A stretch of 64,000 bases of DNA. Origin: Winogradskyella vidalii (lineage in GTDB: Bacteria; Bacteroidota; Bacteroidia; Flavobacteriales; Flavobacteriaceae). Below, in pieces: positions 16,267-25,102 of this stretch. The notes below the pieces were generated by a model, which saw only the letters and a program-made list of their open reading frames with translations, searched no databases and had not been told where the DNA came from. The stretch covers positions 309,298 through 373,297 of the forward strand of contig NZ_JABFDG010000004.1 of assembly GCF_013403955.1 (NCBI RefSeq). Reading direction: 5' to 3'. A program made the translations under genes and the position numbers. Position 1 is the stretch's first letter, and every line of letters begins with the position of its first letter.

Positions 16267-17847
16267 CTACTCATAAAACGCATTCACCAACTCCACCACA
16301 CTCTCTACCAAAGGAACTTTAGCCACTCTAACCTCTTCAAAATGCTTTCTAGCTTCTACAGCGGTGGTTTCGCCAATACAAAAGGCAATGCCTTTGGCTT
16401 TATTTTGTTGTAAAAAACTCTGAACGGTTGATGGACTGTAAAACATAACGCCATCTAAATCACCTTCAACTTTTTCACTATCGAATTTGGTTTCGTAAGC
16501 CTCAACCTCGTTGACTTTAATATTATTTTCGGTTAAAATATCTGGAATTGTATCTAATCTTAAATTGCTACAAAAATAAGTGACTTCCGAACCCTCCATA
16601 TATTCAACCATGTGATTGGCTAAATCTTTGGCATACTGTTCGTAGTGCTTCACTTTTCCGATTCGTTTTTCAACTAAACGCTTTGTTTTTCGTCCTACGC
16701 AATAAATATTTTTGAATTGTAATTCTACGGCCGAAAAGTTAGTGAGTAACGATTCCACTGTATTTTGACTTGTAATAATGACGTTTTCAATTTCGTTTCT
16801 AACGATGCTTTTTGCTAATCGATTGGGATTAATCTTTATAAAATCATTGCTTTGAGGCACAACAGCATCGTGAAACTTAGCAACTTGGTCTTTAGTTAAT
16901 TTTTTTGTGGAAAAGATATTTGTGATTTTATCGCCTTGCGTTAATTCGTCGATTAAAACCTTTCCACCTTTACCAATAACATAGTCTGCACAGAACTCAG
17001 CAATTTCGTCGTGTTTTCCTAATGGAACCACTTTAGTGACTTCAATTTTTTTAGAGCCGTCTGTACTTAAAAGAATGCCTTTAAAATTAACTTCTTCCTC
17101 TTTGTTTATATAGCAAATGGCGCCAATTGGTGCTGAACAACCGCCTTCTAAACGATTTAAAAATTCACGTTCAATAGAGGTGCAAATTTCAGTTTCTTCA
17201 TGATTGATTTCTGCGCAAATAGCACGAGTGTCGTCATCGGCTTCTAAAGCTGTAATCATAACGGCGCCTTGTGCTGGCGCAGGAATCATCCAATGTAGGT
17301 TGATAGAGTTTTCGGGCGTTATATTTAAACGTCCTAAACCGGCTCCTGCAAATATGGCTGCGTTCCATTCTTCGTTGGCTTCCAGTTTTTCTAATCTTGA
17401 ATTCACGTTGCCACGCAAACCAACAATGGTATGTGTTGGATAACGGTTAAGCCACTGGGCGCGTCGTCTTAAACTTCCGGTAGCAATGACTGCTTCTCTT
17501 GCCGATAGAAACTCTTCATTGTCTTTAAAAACTAAGGTGTCGTTAATATTGCCTCGTTTTAAAACGGCAGCTTGTACAATGCCTTTTGGTAATTTAGTTG
17601 GGACGTCTTTTAGTGAGTGTACCGCAATATCAATACTACCATTTAACATGGCAATATCTAAGGTTTTGGTAAATACTCCGGTAATCCCCATTTCGTATAA
17701 GGGTTTATCGAGGACTAAATCTCCTGTTGATTTTACAGGGACAAGAACGGTTTTGTGTCCCAATCTTTCAAGTTGAGATTGAACGGTTTTTGCTTGCCAC
17801 ATAGCGAGCTGGCTGTCGCGTGTGCCAATGCGAATAATTTTAGACAT
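16267..17847 (-). CDS. hemC: Bifunctional hydroxymethylbilane synthase - uroporphyrinogen-III synthase
   Basis: 526 aa. Residues 1 to about 305 are HemC (RIGTRDSQLAMWQA at the start; GLRGNVNSRLEKL; dipyrromethane-cofactor Cys in EGGCSAPIGA). The remainder shows the HemD fold pattern (NVIITSQNTVESLL, YFCSNLRLDTIPDIL, GVMFYSPSTVQSFL, FCIGETTAVEARK). The protein would polymerise four porphobilinogens and close the ring to uroporphyrinogen III. No separate hemD lies in the window, which fits the fusion. Its ATG overlaps the hemA stop by 8 bases (ATGTCTAA), implying translational coupling. Confidence 0.95.
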   Translation of the reverse strand: MSKIIRIGTRDSQLAMWQAKTVQSQLERLGHKTVLVPVKSTGDLVLDKPLYEMGITGVFTKTLDIAMLNGSIDIAVHSLKDVPTKLPKGIVQAAVLKRGNINDTLVFKDNEEFLSAREAVIATGSLRRRAQWLNRYPTHTIVGLRGNVNSRLEKLEANEEWNAAIFAGAGLGRLNITPENSINLHWMIPAPAQGAVMITALEADDDTRAICAEINHEETEICTSIEREFLNRLEGGCSAPIGAICYINKEEEVNFKGILLSTDGSKKIEVTKVVPLGKHDEIAEFCADYVIGKGGKVLIDELTQGDKITNIFSTKKLTKDQVAKFHDAVVPQSNDFIKINPNRLAKSIVRNEIENVIITSQNTVESLLTNFSAVELQFKNIYCVGRKTKRLVEKRIGKVKHYEQYAKDLANHMVEYMEGSEVTYFCSNLRLDTIPDILTENNIKVNEVEAYETKFDSEKVEGDLDGVMFYSPSTVQSFLQQNKAKGIAFCIGETTAVEARKHFEEVRVAKVPLVESVVELVNAFYE

Positions 17848-19087
17848 TCTGGGTAGTTTCTAACTGAAATATTTTTTTGATAAGCGCTATGCTTTCATCT
17901 GAAGAGTCGATGTCTTCTCTAAGGTGATGTGCAAATTGATTGGTGATTTTCTGAATGATATTATTACTGATTATTTCAGCTTGGTCTTCGTTAAAATCAG
18001 ACAATTTTTTGCGTTGATTGTTAAGTTCTGTATTCTTAAAATCGGTTAATTTGTGCTTAATAGCTTGAATAGTAGGAACAAATTTTAAAGTGTCTAACCA
18101 GGCGTTAAAATCTGCAGTAATTTCTAATATAATAGCTTCAGCTTCTGGAATAAATGATTTTCTTTTTTCTAGGGTGTCATCCGTAATTTTAGCCAAATCA
18201 TCTAGGTGTACCAAGGTAATATTAGCATGTTCTCTAATATTTTCGTTGACATTTTTAGGTATGGATAAATCTAAAACTAATAAGGGTTTCTGAGTTGAAA
18301 TTAAATCTTTATAAACTGTAGGTTGATGTGCGCCTGTAGCTACAATAACAATATCAGAAGCATTGATTTCTTTTTCTAAGTTATCGTAGTCTTTAACAAC
18401 GAGGTTAAATTTACCAGCAACTTCTTCAGCTTTGTCTTTTGTTCTGTTAATTAAGGTAATGTGTGGGTTCTTAGTGTGTTTTACTAGATTTTCACAGGTG
18501 TTTCTTCCAATTTTTCCAGTTCCAAAGAGTAAAATGTTCTTTTTAGAAATTTGCTCAACATTTTTCATAATGTATTGCACCGAAGCAAAAGACACTGATG
18601 TTGCGCCAGAGGATAATTGTGTTTCGTTTTTTATACGTTTGCTCGCTTGTATCACAGCATTTACCAAACGTTCTGTAAAGGAGTTTAATAAACCTTCTTT
18701 TTTAGAGGCTCTTGCACCAGCTTTAAGTTGAAAAATAATTTCGAAATCTCCTAGAATCTGACTGTCTAGTCCAGAACCAACACGAAACATGTGGTTAATG
18801 GCATCTTTATTTTTGTGTACATATGCAACTTCCTGAAATTCGTCAACTGTACCTTTGGTGTTATTACACAACAGCTGGATAAGCTTAAAAGGATGTTCTG
18901 CAAAGCCGTATAATTCTGTACGATTACAAGTGGAAACCACCACTAGACTTTCTACTCCGGTTTGCTTAGCTTGTGTTAGAACATTTTGTTTTGCGGTGTC
19001 GCTTAAACTAAAATGACCGCGCACTTCGGCATCTGCTTTTTTATAGCTGAGACCAATAGCATAAAAATATGTACTCTTATGTTGCAT
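17840..19087 (-). CDS. hemA: Glutamyl-tRNA reductase
   Basis: 415 aa from the ATG at 19087, giving MQHKSTYFYAIGLSYKKAD, which matches the family N-terminus. An upstream frame extension of 25 codons has no family support. The catalytic Cys is in VVVSTCNRTELYGF, followed by GSGLDSQILGDFEI and the NADPH-binding GTGKIGRNTCENL. It reduces glutamyl-tRNA to glutamate-1-semialdehyde, the committed step of C5-pathway heme synthesis. It heads the minus-strand hem cluster, and the promoter lies in the gap shared with a divergent AraC regulator. Confidence 0.95.
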   Translation of the reverse strand: MQHKSTYFYAIGLSYKKADAEVRGHFSLSDTAKQNVLTQAKQTGVESLVVVSTCNRTELYGFAEHPFKLIQLLCNNTKGTVDEFQEVAYVHKNKDAINHMFRVGSGLDSQILGDFEIIFQLKAGARASKKEGLLNSFTERLVNAVIQASKRIKNETQLSSGATSVSFASVQYIMKNVEQISKKNILLFGTGKIGRNTCENLVKHTKNPHITLINRTKDKAEEVAGKFNLVVKDYDNLEKEINASDIVIVATGAHQPTVYKDLISTQKPLLVLDLSIPKNVNENIREHANITLVHLDDLAKITDDTLEKRKSFIPEAEAIILEITADFNAWLDTLKFVPTIQAIKHKLTDFKNTELNNQRKKLSDFNEDQAEIISNNIIQKITNQFAHHLREDIDSSDESIALIKKIFQLETTQNV

Positions 19088-19219
19088 GTGTTGCGTTCGC
19101 TCGTTTACCTGACTTTGGAAAGTAACAGCGCAAATGTAATTGTGATATTTATAAAAAAACAACGCTAGAAGAACTTAAAGTATCGTTTCTGGTTTTTTAT
19201 GATTCATTTTAACGATAAC

Positions 19220-19240
19220 ATGATAATTATCATATTTTTG
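19220..19240 (+). promoter_or_regulatory. Palindromic operator candidate over an AraC-gene -7 box (Fur-box-like)
   Basis: ATGATAATTATCAT (19220-19233) is a perfect 14-bp palindrome, preceded by GATAAC, giving a GATAA-rich string reminiscent of Fur boxes. It abuts a -7 element TATTTTTG (19233-19240, TAnnTTTG) reading towards the AraC gene. It lies in the gap between hemA and the regulator, so it could control either. Binding by Fur is inference. Confidence 0.5.
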
Positions 19241-19297
19241 TAGTAAAACAAAGGGTTTTATAATTTTTTGTTTAGAACGAATCTAAATAGTGTTGAA

Positions 19298-20197
19298 ATG
19301 GATTTAGGAAAAATAGGCTTAAAAAGTATCGCTGAAGGTACTTTTGAAGAAACATATATTGAAGAAGGTTTTTTTGTATTAACAAGCAAAAACGACAATG
19401 ATACTATTAAAGTTCTTGAGCGTGAGATTGATAGTAGTTATATTCAGTTTCATTTTTGTAACAAGGGAACAGCAGGATTTTTATTTAATCAAGGCAACTA
19501 TACCTTGAACATTGATGAGGATACCTCATTATTGCTTTATAATCCACAACGTGATTTGCCGATTCATTTAGAATTAAAACCACATTCTTGGTTGGTATCT
19601 TTAGTGATTTCTATTAAAAAATTTCATGGTTTATTTTCCGAAGACGCCAATTATGTCACCTTTTTAACAGATGATAATAAGGATAAAAAATACTATAAAG
19701 ATGGAAAAATATCACCATCGATGGCTGTGGTTTTAAATCAGCTGATTAGTTTTAATCTTAATAGTTCTATTAAGCCTCTATATTTTAAAGGTAAAGCTTA
19801 TGAACTATTGAGTCTGTTTTTTAACCGAAGTGAAGATGCCGATATTGAGCAATGTCCTTTTTTAGTGGATGAGGTGAATGTGGCGAAACTGAAAAAAGCC
19901 AAAGATATTATCATCGCCAATATGGCTGAACCGCCAAGTTTACAAGAATTAGCCGATGAAATCGATTTAAGCCTTAAAAAATTAAAAGAAGGGTTTAAAC
20001 AAATTTATGGCGATTCGGTGTTTAGCTTTTTGTTCGATTATAAAATGGAAGTGGCGCGTAAACTTTTAGAATCTGGCGATTATAATGTGAATGAAGTAGG
20101 CTTAAGAGTAGGTTATAGCACAGGAAGCCATTTTATAGCCGCTTTTAAAAAGAAATTTGGGACGACGCCTAAGAAGTATATTCAGGCTTCTAGTTAA
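19298..20197 (+). CDS. AraC family transcriptional regulator divergent from hemA
   Basis: 299 aa from the ATG at 19298; a TTG at 19268 would add ten residues. The N-terminal part lacks a recognisable cupin histidine motif. The C-terminal pair of helix-turn-helices is clear (SLQELADEIDLSLKKLKEGF and EVGLRVGYSTGSHFIAAFKK, ending TPKKYI). The general build resembles PchR-type AraC regulators that respond to siderophores or iron, but that is only a resemblance. Placement back-to-back with hemA suggests it controls heme genes or senses iron status. Its 3' end overlaps the TraB/GumN gene by four bases, convergently. Confidence 0.88.
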   Translation: MDLGKIGLKSIAEGTFEETYIEEGFFVLTSKNDNDTIKVLEREIDSSYIQFHFCNKGTAGFLFNQGNYTLNIDEDTSLLLYNPQRDLPIHLELKPHSWLVSLVISIKKFHGLFSEDANYVTFLTDDNKDKKYYKDGKISPSMAVVLNQLISFNLNSSIKPLYFKGKAYELLSLFFNRSEDADIEQCPFLVDEVNVAKLKKAKDIIIANMAEPPSLQELADEIDLSLKKLKEGFKQIYGDSVFSFLFDYKMEVARKLLESGDYNVNEVGLRVGYSTGSHFIAAFKKKFGTTPKKYIQASS

Positions 20198-23100
20198 TAA
20201 TCATAATACCCATCACCACCAATTGGCGTCACACGTTGTCTATTCTTGTAAGTCGCTAGATTAATAATCTCGGTATATTGTTCTTCCGGTTCTATCGTTT
20301 TATCAACCATGGTACCGTAATTTTCAGATTTAGAATAATAATCTACAACCAATTGCTTTGGGTCTTTTGGCTTAATAAAAGAGATGTAATGTAAAGCTTC
20401 AGTCTTTCCAGAATACTCATCATCTTTATCAATCTTAAAGAAATACATTAGGGCATTTTTGCCTTTGTCGGTTACAAAATCGCGCTTAAAGAGAAACTGA
20501 ATGGAGTCTTTTTCTTTTTCAAAATTGGCATCTGATAAGAGTTTTGATTTGGCGAATTGTTGCTGATTAATAGTAATCGATTTCAATTGACTTAATAGTT
20601 TAGCTTCGTCTAGCTCCTCTAAAAGTAAATATTGATTCTCCTCGTCTTCTACAAGCTTTTCGGTAAGTTTTGTTGGTATGGTTTCTTTGGCTTTGGTTAA
20701 TAAAACATAGTATTTTGCTAAGGCGTTGGTGTCCTCTACATTCAACAATTTTTCAAAGAAATCTTTTGCACTGCGCTCATTTCTATACGGAAAAATTAAC
20801 CGTACATAAGTCGATAAATTATAAGAATAAGAATTGTATCCGTAATTGTTAGTGTTTCCTAAATTACGTTTGACTTCAATTTTAGCATCATTAATCAGCT
20901 GGTTTTTATATTTTTTATAGGTTTTTGGTTTTACAAATCCACTATCTTTTACTTTTGCCAATAAAGTGTAAAGCGGTTGTTTGTATTCTGAAATGGTGCT
21001 GTATTCTAATATTTTAGGAAATAAAGATGCTTTTAACTCTAAAGAGTCTTTACCGTTATAATTGTAAAACATTGCACCTACACTTCCTAGAGGTAAATCG
21101 CGCTCCATAAGGTCTAAAGCAATTTTGTAATTTCCTTTTTTGTTAGAATCTAAAAGACCTTCTAAGATGGCTGTTTGGGTTTGTGGGTCAGAATAACTAT
21201 CGTGATACAATTGTTTTATAAATGGCAGATTGTTCTTTAAATCGATGGTGATAAGTTGTTCTACCAAATGAGATTTGATGTTTAAACGGTCTTTGTCGAA
21301 TTCAAAATCCTTAAGCACAGCAATAATATCTTTACTGTTATGTTTTTTAAATTTAACGAGGTTATAAGATTCTAAAACAATACTATCATTGGCTCTTAAG
21401 GCTTTAAAAAATAAATCGGTTTTATCTTGAAGTACATCTTTTCCTAGAAGTGTATCTTTTGGCGTAAAGGACTCGTAAAATTCGGTGACAAACTTTGAAG
21501 GGCCACTAATAGAATCGACCAAAGTTTTCAATTCAAAAAGCACGCCTTCTTTCAAAATATTTTTTACTAAAACTTGTTTTGAACTTGCTGAGTCAGAATA
21601 ACTAAAACGATGTGTGTAAACCGAATCCTTTTTTGCAGACGAACGATTCGTAATTTTAAATGCTTTTGCACCGTTATAATACTTCGCTCTATAATTGACT
21701 TTATCTTCTAATTCTTTCCAAAGGCTATCAATGTTATGAAACATTTGCAAATCGTGAAATTTAGTTCTAGATACCAAAATTTCTTCGTTAGTAGGTGTGA
21801 GATAGGTAGTTTCTTTTAGTGTTTGTTCGTAGTGTTTTGGTTTTTGGCCACTATTATAATTATACGGATTGGGAAGTGGTGGTTTAGCATTAGTTTTAAC
21901 TGAAAAATATAAGGAAGTATCTCTTACTTTTTCAAAACCGGTATAATCCGTTTTATTGAATTTAAAAGACTTAAAAAAATCTGATTTATCTGTGTCATTG
22001 CTGCCAACATAACCTTGTAAATAGTAACTGCCATCTTTAACAATGGTTTTCAGGTGTAATTTTTTGTTTGTAGAAGGATCTAAAACAGCATAAGATTCAT
22101 AATTTTTATAATCACCTGCTTTAAATCCACCACCAGCTTCTTTAAGCTTATAGTTTTTATACAAAGCATGATGAAAATATTTGGCTTCAAAACTGTCTTC
22201 TTCTATGTAAGAAAGGTCATTTAAAACGGCTTCTTCAACAAAATAATAAGCGTCGTCTTTATAGCCTTCTACTAATTTTTTACCGTAATTATCCATGTTA
22301 CTAGTTACGTAGTACTTAGGGAAATTAACTTGAAATTTGTTGTTTGGCGACACCAATACATGGGTTTCATTAGAAGGTGTTTTTAAAGTAATGGAATTAA
22401 AAATTTTGGCTTCATGTTGGAGCACAAAATCACTACGACCAGCAAATTTTATGATGATAATCTCTAAAGGGGTTTGGTAGATATGGTATTTCTGAAATTC
22501 TCCTTTTTTCGTTTTGTTAACGATACTAATGCCTGGATACGGCGCTGTTAGTACTTCTTTTTTTATAATATCTCCAGGGATGTCTTCGTACAATAAATGG
22601 TCAATCTCTCTTAAGGTAATAGTGGATTTCTCATTAGGTAAATACACAAAACGGCTAATTCTATTTATGGCTAAGTAGGCGCCATTGGTCATGTCAGGGT
22701 CTAAATAATATTTCTGTCCACCGTAAGGGAATTCACGTAACTCATCATAGGTGTTCATGCTTAAAAAACCATCTGGTGTGCTGTGATATTCTAATTTTGG
22801 AGCTACAAAAAGGCTGTCGAGTTTTGTTTTTTCTATTTTACTATAATCGGTTTGCTCGGAGGTTAATGCTTCTACCGTAAAGCCTCTTTGGCGTAACATG
22901 TTTATCATACCTTGTTCGCCAGGCAAATGCGCTGCGCCAACACCTGCAAAAACCGATTTGCTAGGCATTAATTTTTCAAGAGAAACCACCATATTTTCAT
23001 TTCGAATATAGAGCATGTTCTCTCTAAAAAAATTAGTGTTTACACCTGCGCCAATGGAGTCTAATAAATCTAAATTTCTGTCGCGATAGAGGTTTTCTTG

Positions 23101-23703
23101 AATTAAATAAGGATTTTCTTTAGCATACATTTTTTGTACCCAAGGATCTAGCTCTTTTTTATTGGCATTGTAAGCTGCTTTGGTAGTTAAATAACGGGAT
23201 TCTTCTAAATCTTCTAAAGCATATATGTTTTTGTCGTTTTTCTTTCCGGCTTGAAAAATAAACATGTCTAAATAGGTCTCTTCTTCAAAATTGTCTGAAG
23301 CACTATTTTTTCTATACAAATACGCGTTTACAGCACTATTATCCATTCTTACAGACCCTCTAATTGCCATTTCTTCAGGATGCGTTAGCTTGAATAAATT
23401 TGTGTAAAAATCATTGTTATTATTGCTGTAAGCAGCCATTTGGCTCAGCATCGTGTCATAATTGTAACCAGGCCATGTGGTTGGGTCAGACTCTAAAGCA
23501 ATACAATCACTGTCCTCTAGAGCTTTATAAAAGACATCATCTAACCTAAACGCTACTTTTTTGCTCACGTGCATGGTGCCATATAAGAAAGACGGTTTTT
23601 CAAGTCCGTTACCTGTTATCTTCCAAAGTAAACTTTGATATTGTTGTTGTGAGAAAGCGGTTATTGTAACTAATGAAAGACATATAAATAGGAGTTTTTT
23701 CAT
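20194..23703 (-). CDS. Large secreted TraB/GumN family protein
   Basis: 1169 aa from the ATG at 23703, which starts a signal peptide (MKKLLFICLSLVTITAFSQ). The first ~290 residues are a TraB/GumN domain: LEKPSFLYGTMH near the N-terminus and VGAAHLPGEQGMINML near residue 280. TraB/Tiki-like proteins are putative metalloproteases with conserved GxxH motifs. The remaining ~880 residues have no motif I recognise; they look alpha/beta and then helical, perhaps HEAT-like, near the end. It is far longer than the usual ~290 aa member at 32252. Transcribed alone; function unknown. Confidence 0.85.
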   Translation of the reverse strand: MKKLLFICLSLVTITAFSQQQYQSLLWKITGNGLEKPSFLYGTMHVSKKVAFRLDDVFYKALEDSDCIALESDPTTWPGYNYDTMLSQMAAYSNNNNDFYTNLFKLTHPEEMAIRGSVRMDNSAVNAYLYRKNSASDNFEEETYLDMFIFQAGKKNDKNIYALEDLEESRYLTTKAAYNANKKELDPWVQKMYAKENPYLIQENLYRDRNLDLLDSIGAGVNTNFFRENMLYIRNENMVVSLEKLMPSKSVFAGVGAAHLPGEQGMINMLRQRGFTVEALTSEQTDYSKIEKTKLDSLFVAPKLEYHSTPDGFLSMNTYDELREFPYGGQKYYLDPDMTNGAYLAINRISRFVYLPNEKSTITLREIDHLLYEDIPGDIIKKEVLTAPYPGISIVNKTKKGEFQKYHIYQTPLEIIIIKFAGRSDFVLQHEAKIFNSITLKTPSNETHVLVSPNNKFQVNFPKYYVTSNMDNYGKKLVEGYKDDAYYFVEEAVLNDLSYIEEDSFEAKYFHHALYKNYKLKEAGGGFKAGDYKNYESYAVLDPSTNKKLHLKTIVKDGSYYLQGYVGSNDTDKSDFFKSFKFNKTDYTGFEKVRDTSLYFSVKTNAKPPLPNPYNYNSGQKPKHYEQTLKETTYLTPTNEEILVSRTKFHDLQMFHNIDSLWKELEDKVNYRAKYYNGAKAFKITNRSSAKKDSVYTHRFSYSDSASSKQVLVKNILKEGVLFELKTLVDSISGPSKFVTEFYESFTPKDTLLGKDVLQDKTDLFFKALRANDSIVLESYNLVKFKKHNSKDIIAVLKDFEFDKDRLNIKSHLVEQLITIDLKNNLPFIKQLYHDSYSDPQTQTAILEGLLDSNKKGNYKIALDLMERDLPLGSVGAMFYNYNGKDSLELKASLFPKILEYSTISEYKQPLYTLLAKVKDSGFVKPKTYKKYKNQLINDAKIEVKRNLGNTNNYGYNSYSYNLSTYVRLIFPYRNERSAKDFFEKLLNVEDTNALAKYYVLLTKAKETIPTKLTEKLVEDEENQYLLLEELDEAKLLSQLKSITINQQQFAKSKLLSDANFEKEKDSIQFLFKRDFVTDKGKNALMYFFKIDKDDEYSGKTEALHYISFIKPKDPKQLVVDYYSKSENYGTMVDKTIEPEEQYTEIINLATYKNRQRVTPIGGDGYYDY

Positions 23704-24061
23704 GGGTTTATTTTTGTAGGCTTGACTCTTAAAGTTAATAGGTGGCACGTTTAGTTATTCGGTTATCACTGTTTTAAAATGATAGAATGTTGATATAATT
23801 GGCTTAATTTAAAAGTTAATCAAGACTTGTAAAGGTATTTAATTCCTTTAAATAGCCATACCTAATTTATAAAAGTCGATAAAATATGAAGAACATAAAT
23901 ACTTATTTTAAATTAATTAACTTATAATTTCGTAAATTATTTGATAATTCAAGTATAAGTAAAACCAATAAAAGCATTCTTAAGTATTGTATTTAGAGTT
24001 GTACTTTTGCTCTTTGAAGAAAGAGATGAATTAAAAGCGTCCTGCTTTACGGAATATAATT
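23704..24061. other. Intergenic region with hemH promoter element
   Basis: 358 bp, very AT-rich. A TAnnTTTG -7 element, TACTTTTG (24002-24009), reads towards hemH, but no TTG is found at good spacing. The start of the minus-strand TraB/GumN transcript must also lie here. I see no gene, RNA or repeat. Confidence 0.45.
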
Positions 24062-25102
24062 ATGTCAAAAGGAATTTTATTAGTCAATTTGGGGTCTCCA
24101 GATAGTCCAAAACCCAAAGATGTGAAAAAATATCTGGGAGAATTTTTAATGGATGAGCGTGTTATTGATGTCCCGCTTTGGGCGCGTACGCTTTTGGTTA
24201 AAGGCATTATTTTAAATACCAGACCTAAAGCTTCGGCAGCAGCATATCAAAAAATTTGGTGGGACGAGGGGTCGCCACTGATTGTTATTTCAGAACGTTT
24301 ACAACAAAAAGTACAAGAAAAAGTAGATTATCCTGTGGCTTTAGCTATGCGTTATGGAAGTATGACCATAAAAAAAGGACTTCAAGAATTGGTTGATAAA
24401 GGTTGCACTGAAATAAAGACACTGCCTTTATATCCACAATTTGCAATGGCAACCACAGAGACCATTGACGTTAAGGTTGATGAGTTGGTTGCTGAGTTTT
24501 TTCCTGAAGTTACCATTACAAGAACTCCAGCATTTTACAAGCGTGAAGATTATATTAACGTACTTTCAAAAAGTATTGGAGAAACGTTGAACACGCTAGA
24601 TTATGAACATGTTCTTTTTAGTTACCACGGTGTTCCTGAGCGTCATATTCGAAAAAGTGATATTACTAATGGTAATTGTAAAATGAACGGTAAATGCTGT
24701 TTTAAAAAGGGGAGTAAACAGCATGAGTTTTGTTATCGTCATCAATGCGAAATTACAACTGTGAATGTGGCTAAAAAATTAGGGTTAAAAAATGGAACCT
24801 ATTCTACTACGTTTCAATCTAGACTTGGTTTTGATCCTTGGTTACAACCTTACACAGACCGAACTATTGAAAGAATGGGCAAAGAAGGTATTAAAAAAAT
24901 GGCCATTGTAACACCAGCGTTTGTCAGTGATTGTTTAGAGACCTTAGAGGAGATTGCTATGGAAGGTGAAGAGATTTTTCACGAAATGGGAGGCGAAGAA
25001 TTTACTGTTATCCCATGTTTAAATGAGCGTGAAGATTTTGCACAAGTCATCACCAATATCATACAAGAATGGGCTTCAACTAGTAAAACCGCAGAGGTTT
25101 AA
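24062..25102 (+). CDS. hemH: Ferrochelatase
   Basis: 346 aa. The start ILLVNLGSPDSP and the catalytic-His segment FSYHGVPERHI are diagnostic, with TPAFVSDCLETLEEI near the C-terminus. It inserts Fe2+ into protoporphyrin IX. After the catalytic His is a cysteine-rich insert, C-x5-CC-x10-C-x4-C (CKMNGKCC ... CYRHQC), like the internal [2Fe-2S]-binding segments described for some bacterial ferrochelatases; cluster binding here is inference. The stop overlaps the MATE start (TAATG), so the two genes are translationally coupled. Confidence 0.96.
   Translation: MSKGILLVNLGSPDSPKPKDVKKYLGEFLMDERVIDVPLWARTLLVKGIILNTRPKASAAAYQKIWWDEGSPLIVISERLQQKVQEKVDYPVALAMRYGSMTIKKGLQELVDKGCTEIKTLPLYPQFAMATTETIDVKVDELVAEFFPEVTITRTPAFYKREDYINVLSKSIGETLNTLDYEHVLFSYHGVPERHIRKSDITNGNCKMNGKCCFKKGSKQHEFCYRHQCEITTVNVAKKLGLKNGTYSTTFQSRLGFDPWLQPYTDRTIERMGKEGIKKMAIVTPAFVSDCLETLEEIAMEGEEIFHEMGGEEFTVIPCLNEREDFAQVITNIIQEWASTSKTAEV

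Noticed and set aside
19088..19162. 25-codon N-terminal extension of HemA.
   Set aside because: The extension crosses the promoter region, and the conserved HemA start matches the ATG at 19087.
23704..23748. N-terminal extension of the large TraB/GumN protein.
   Set aside because: The ATG at 23703 begins a clean signal peptide, which the extension would bury.
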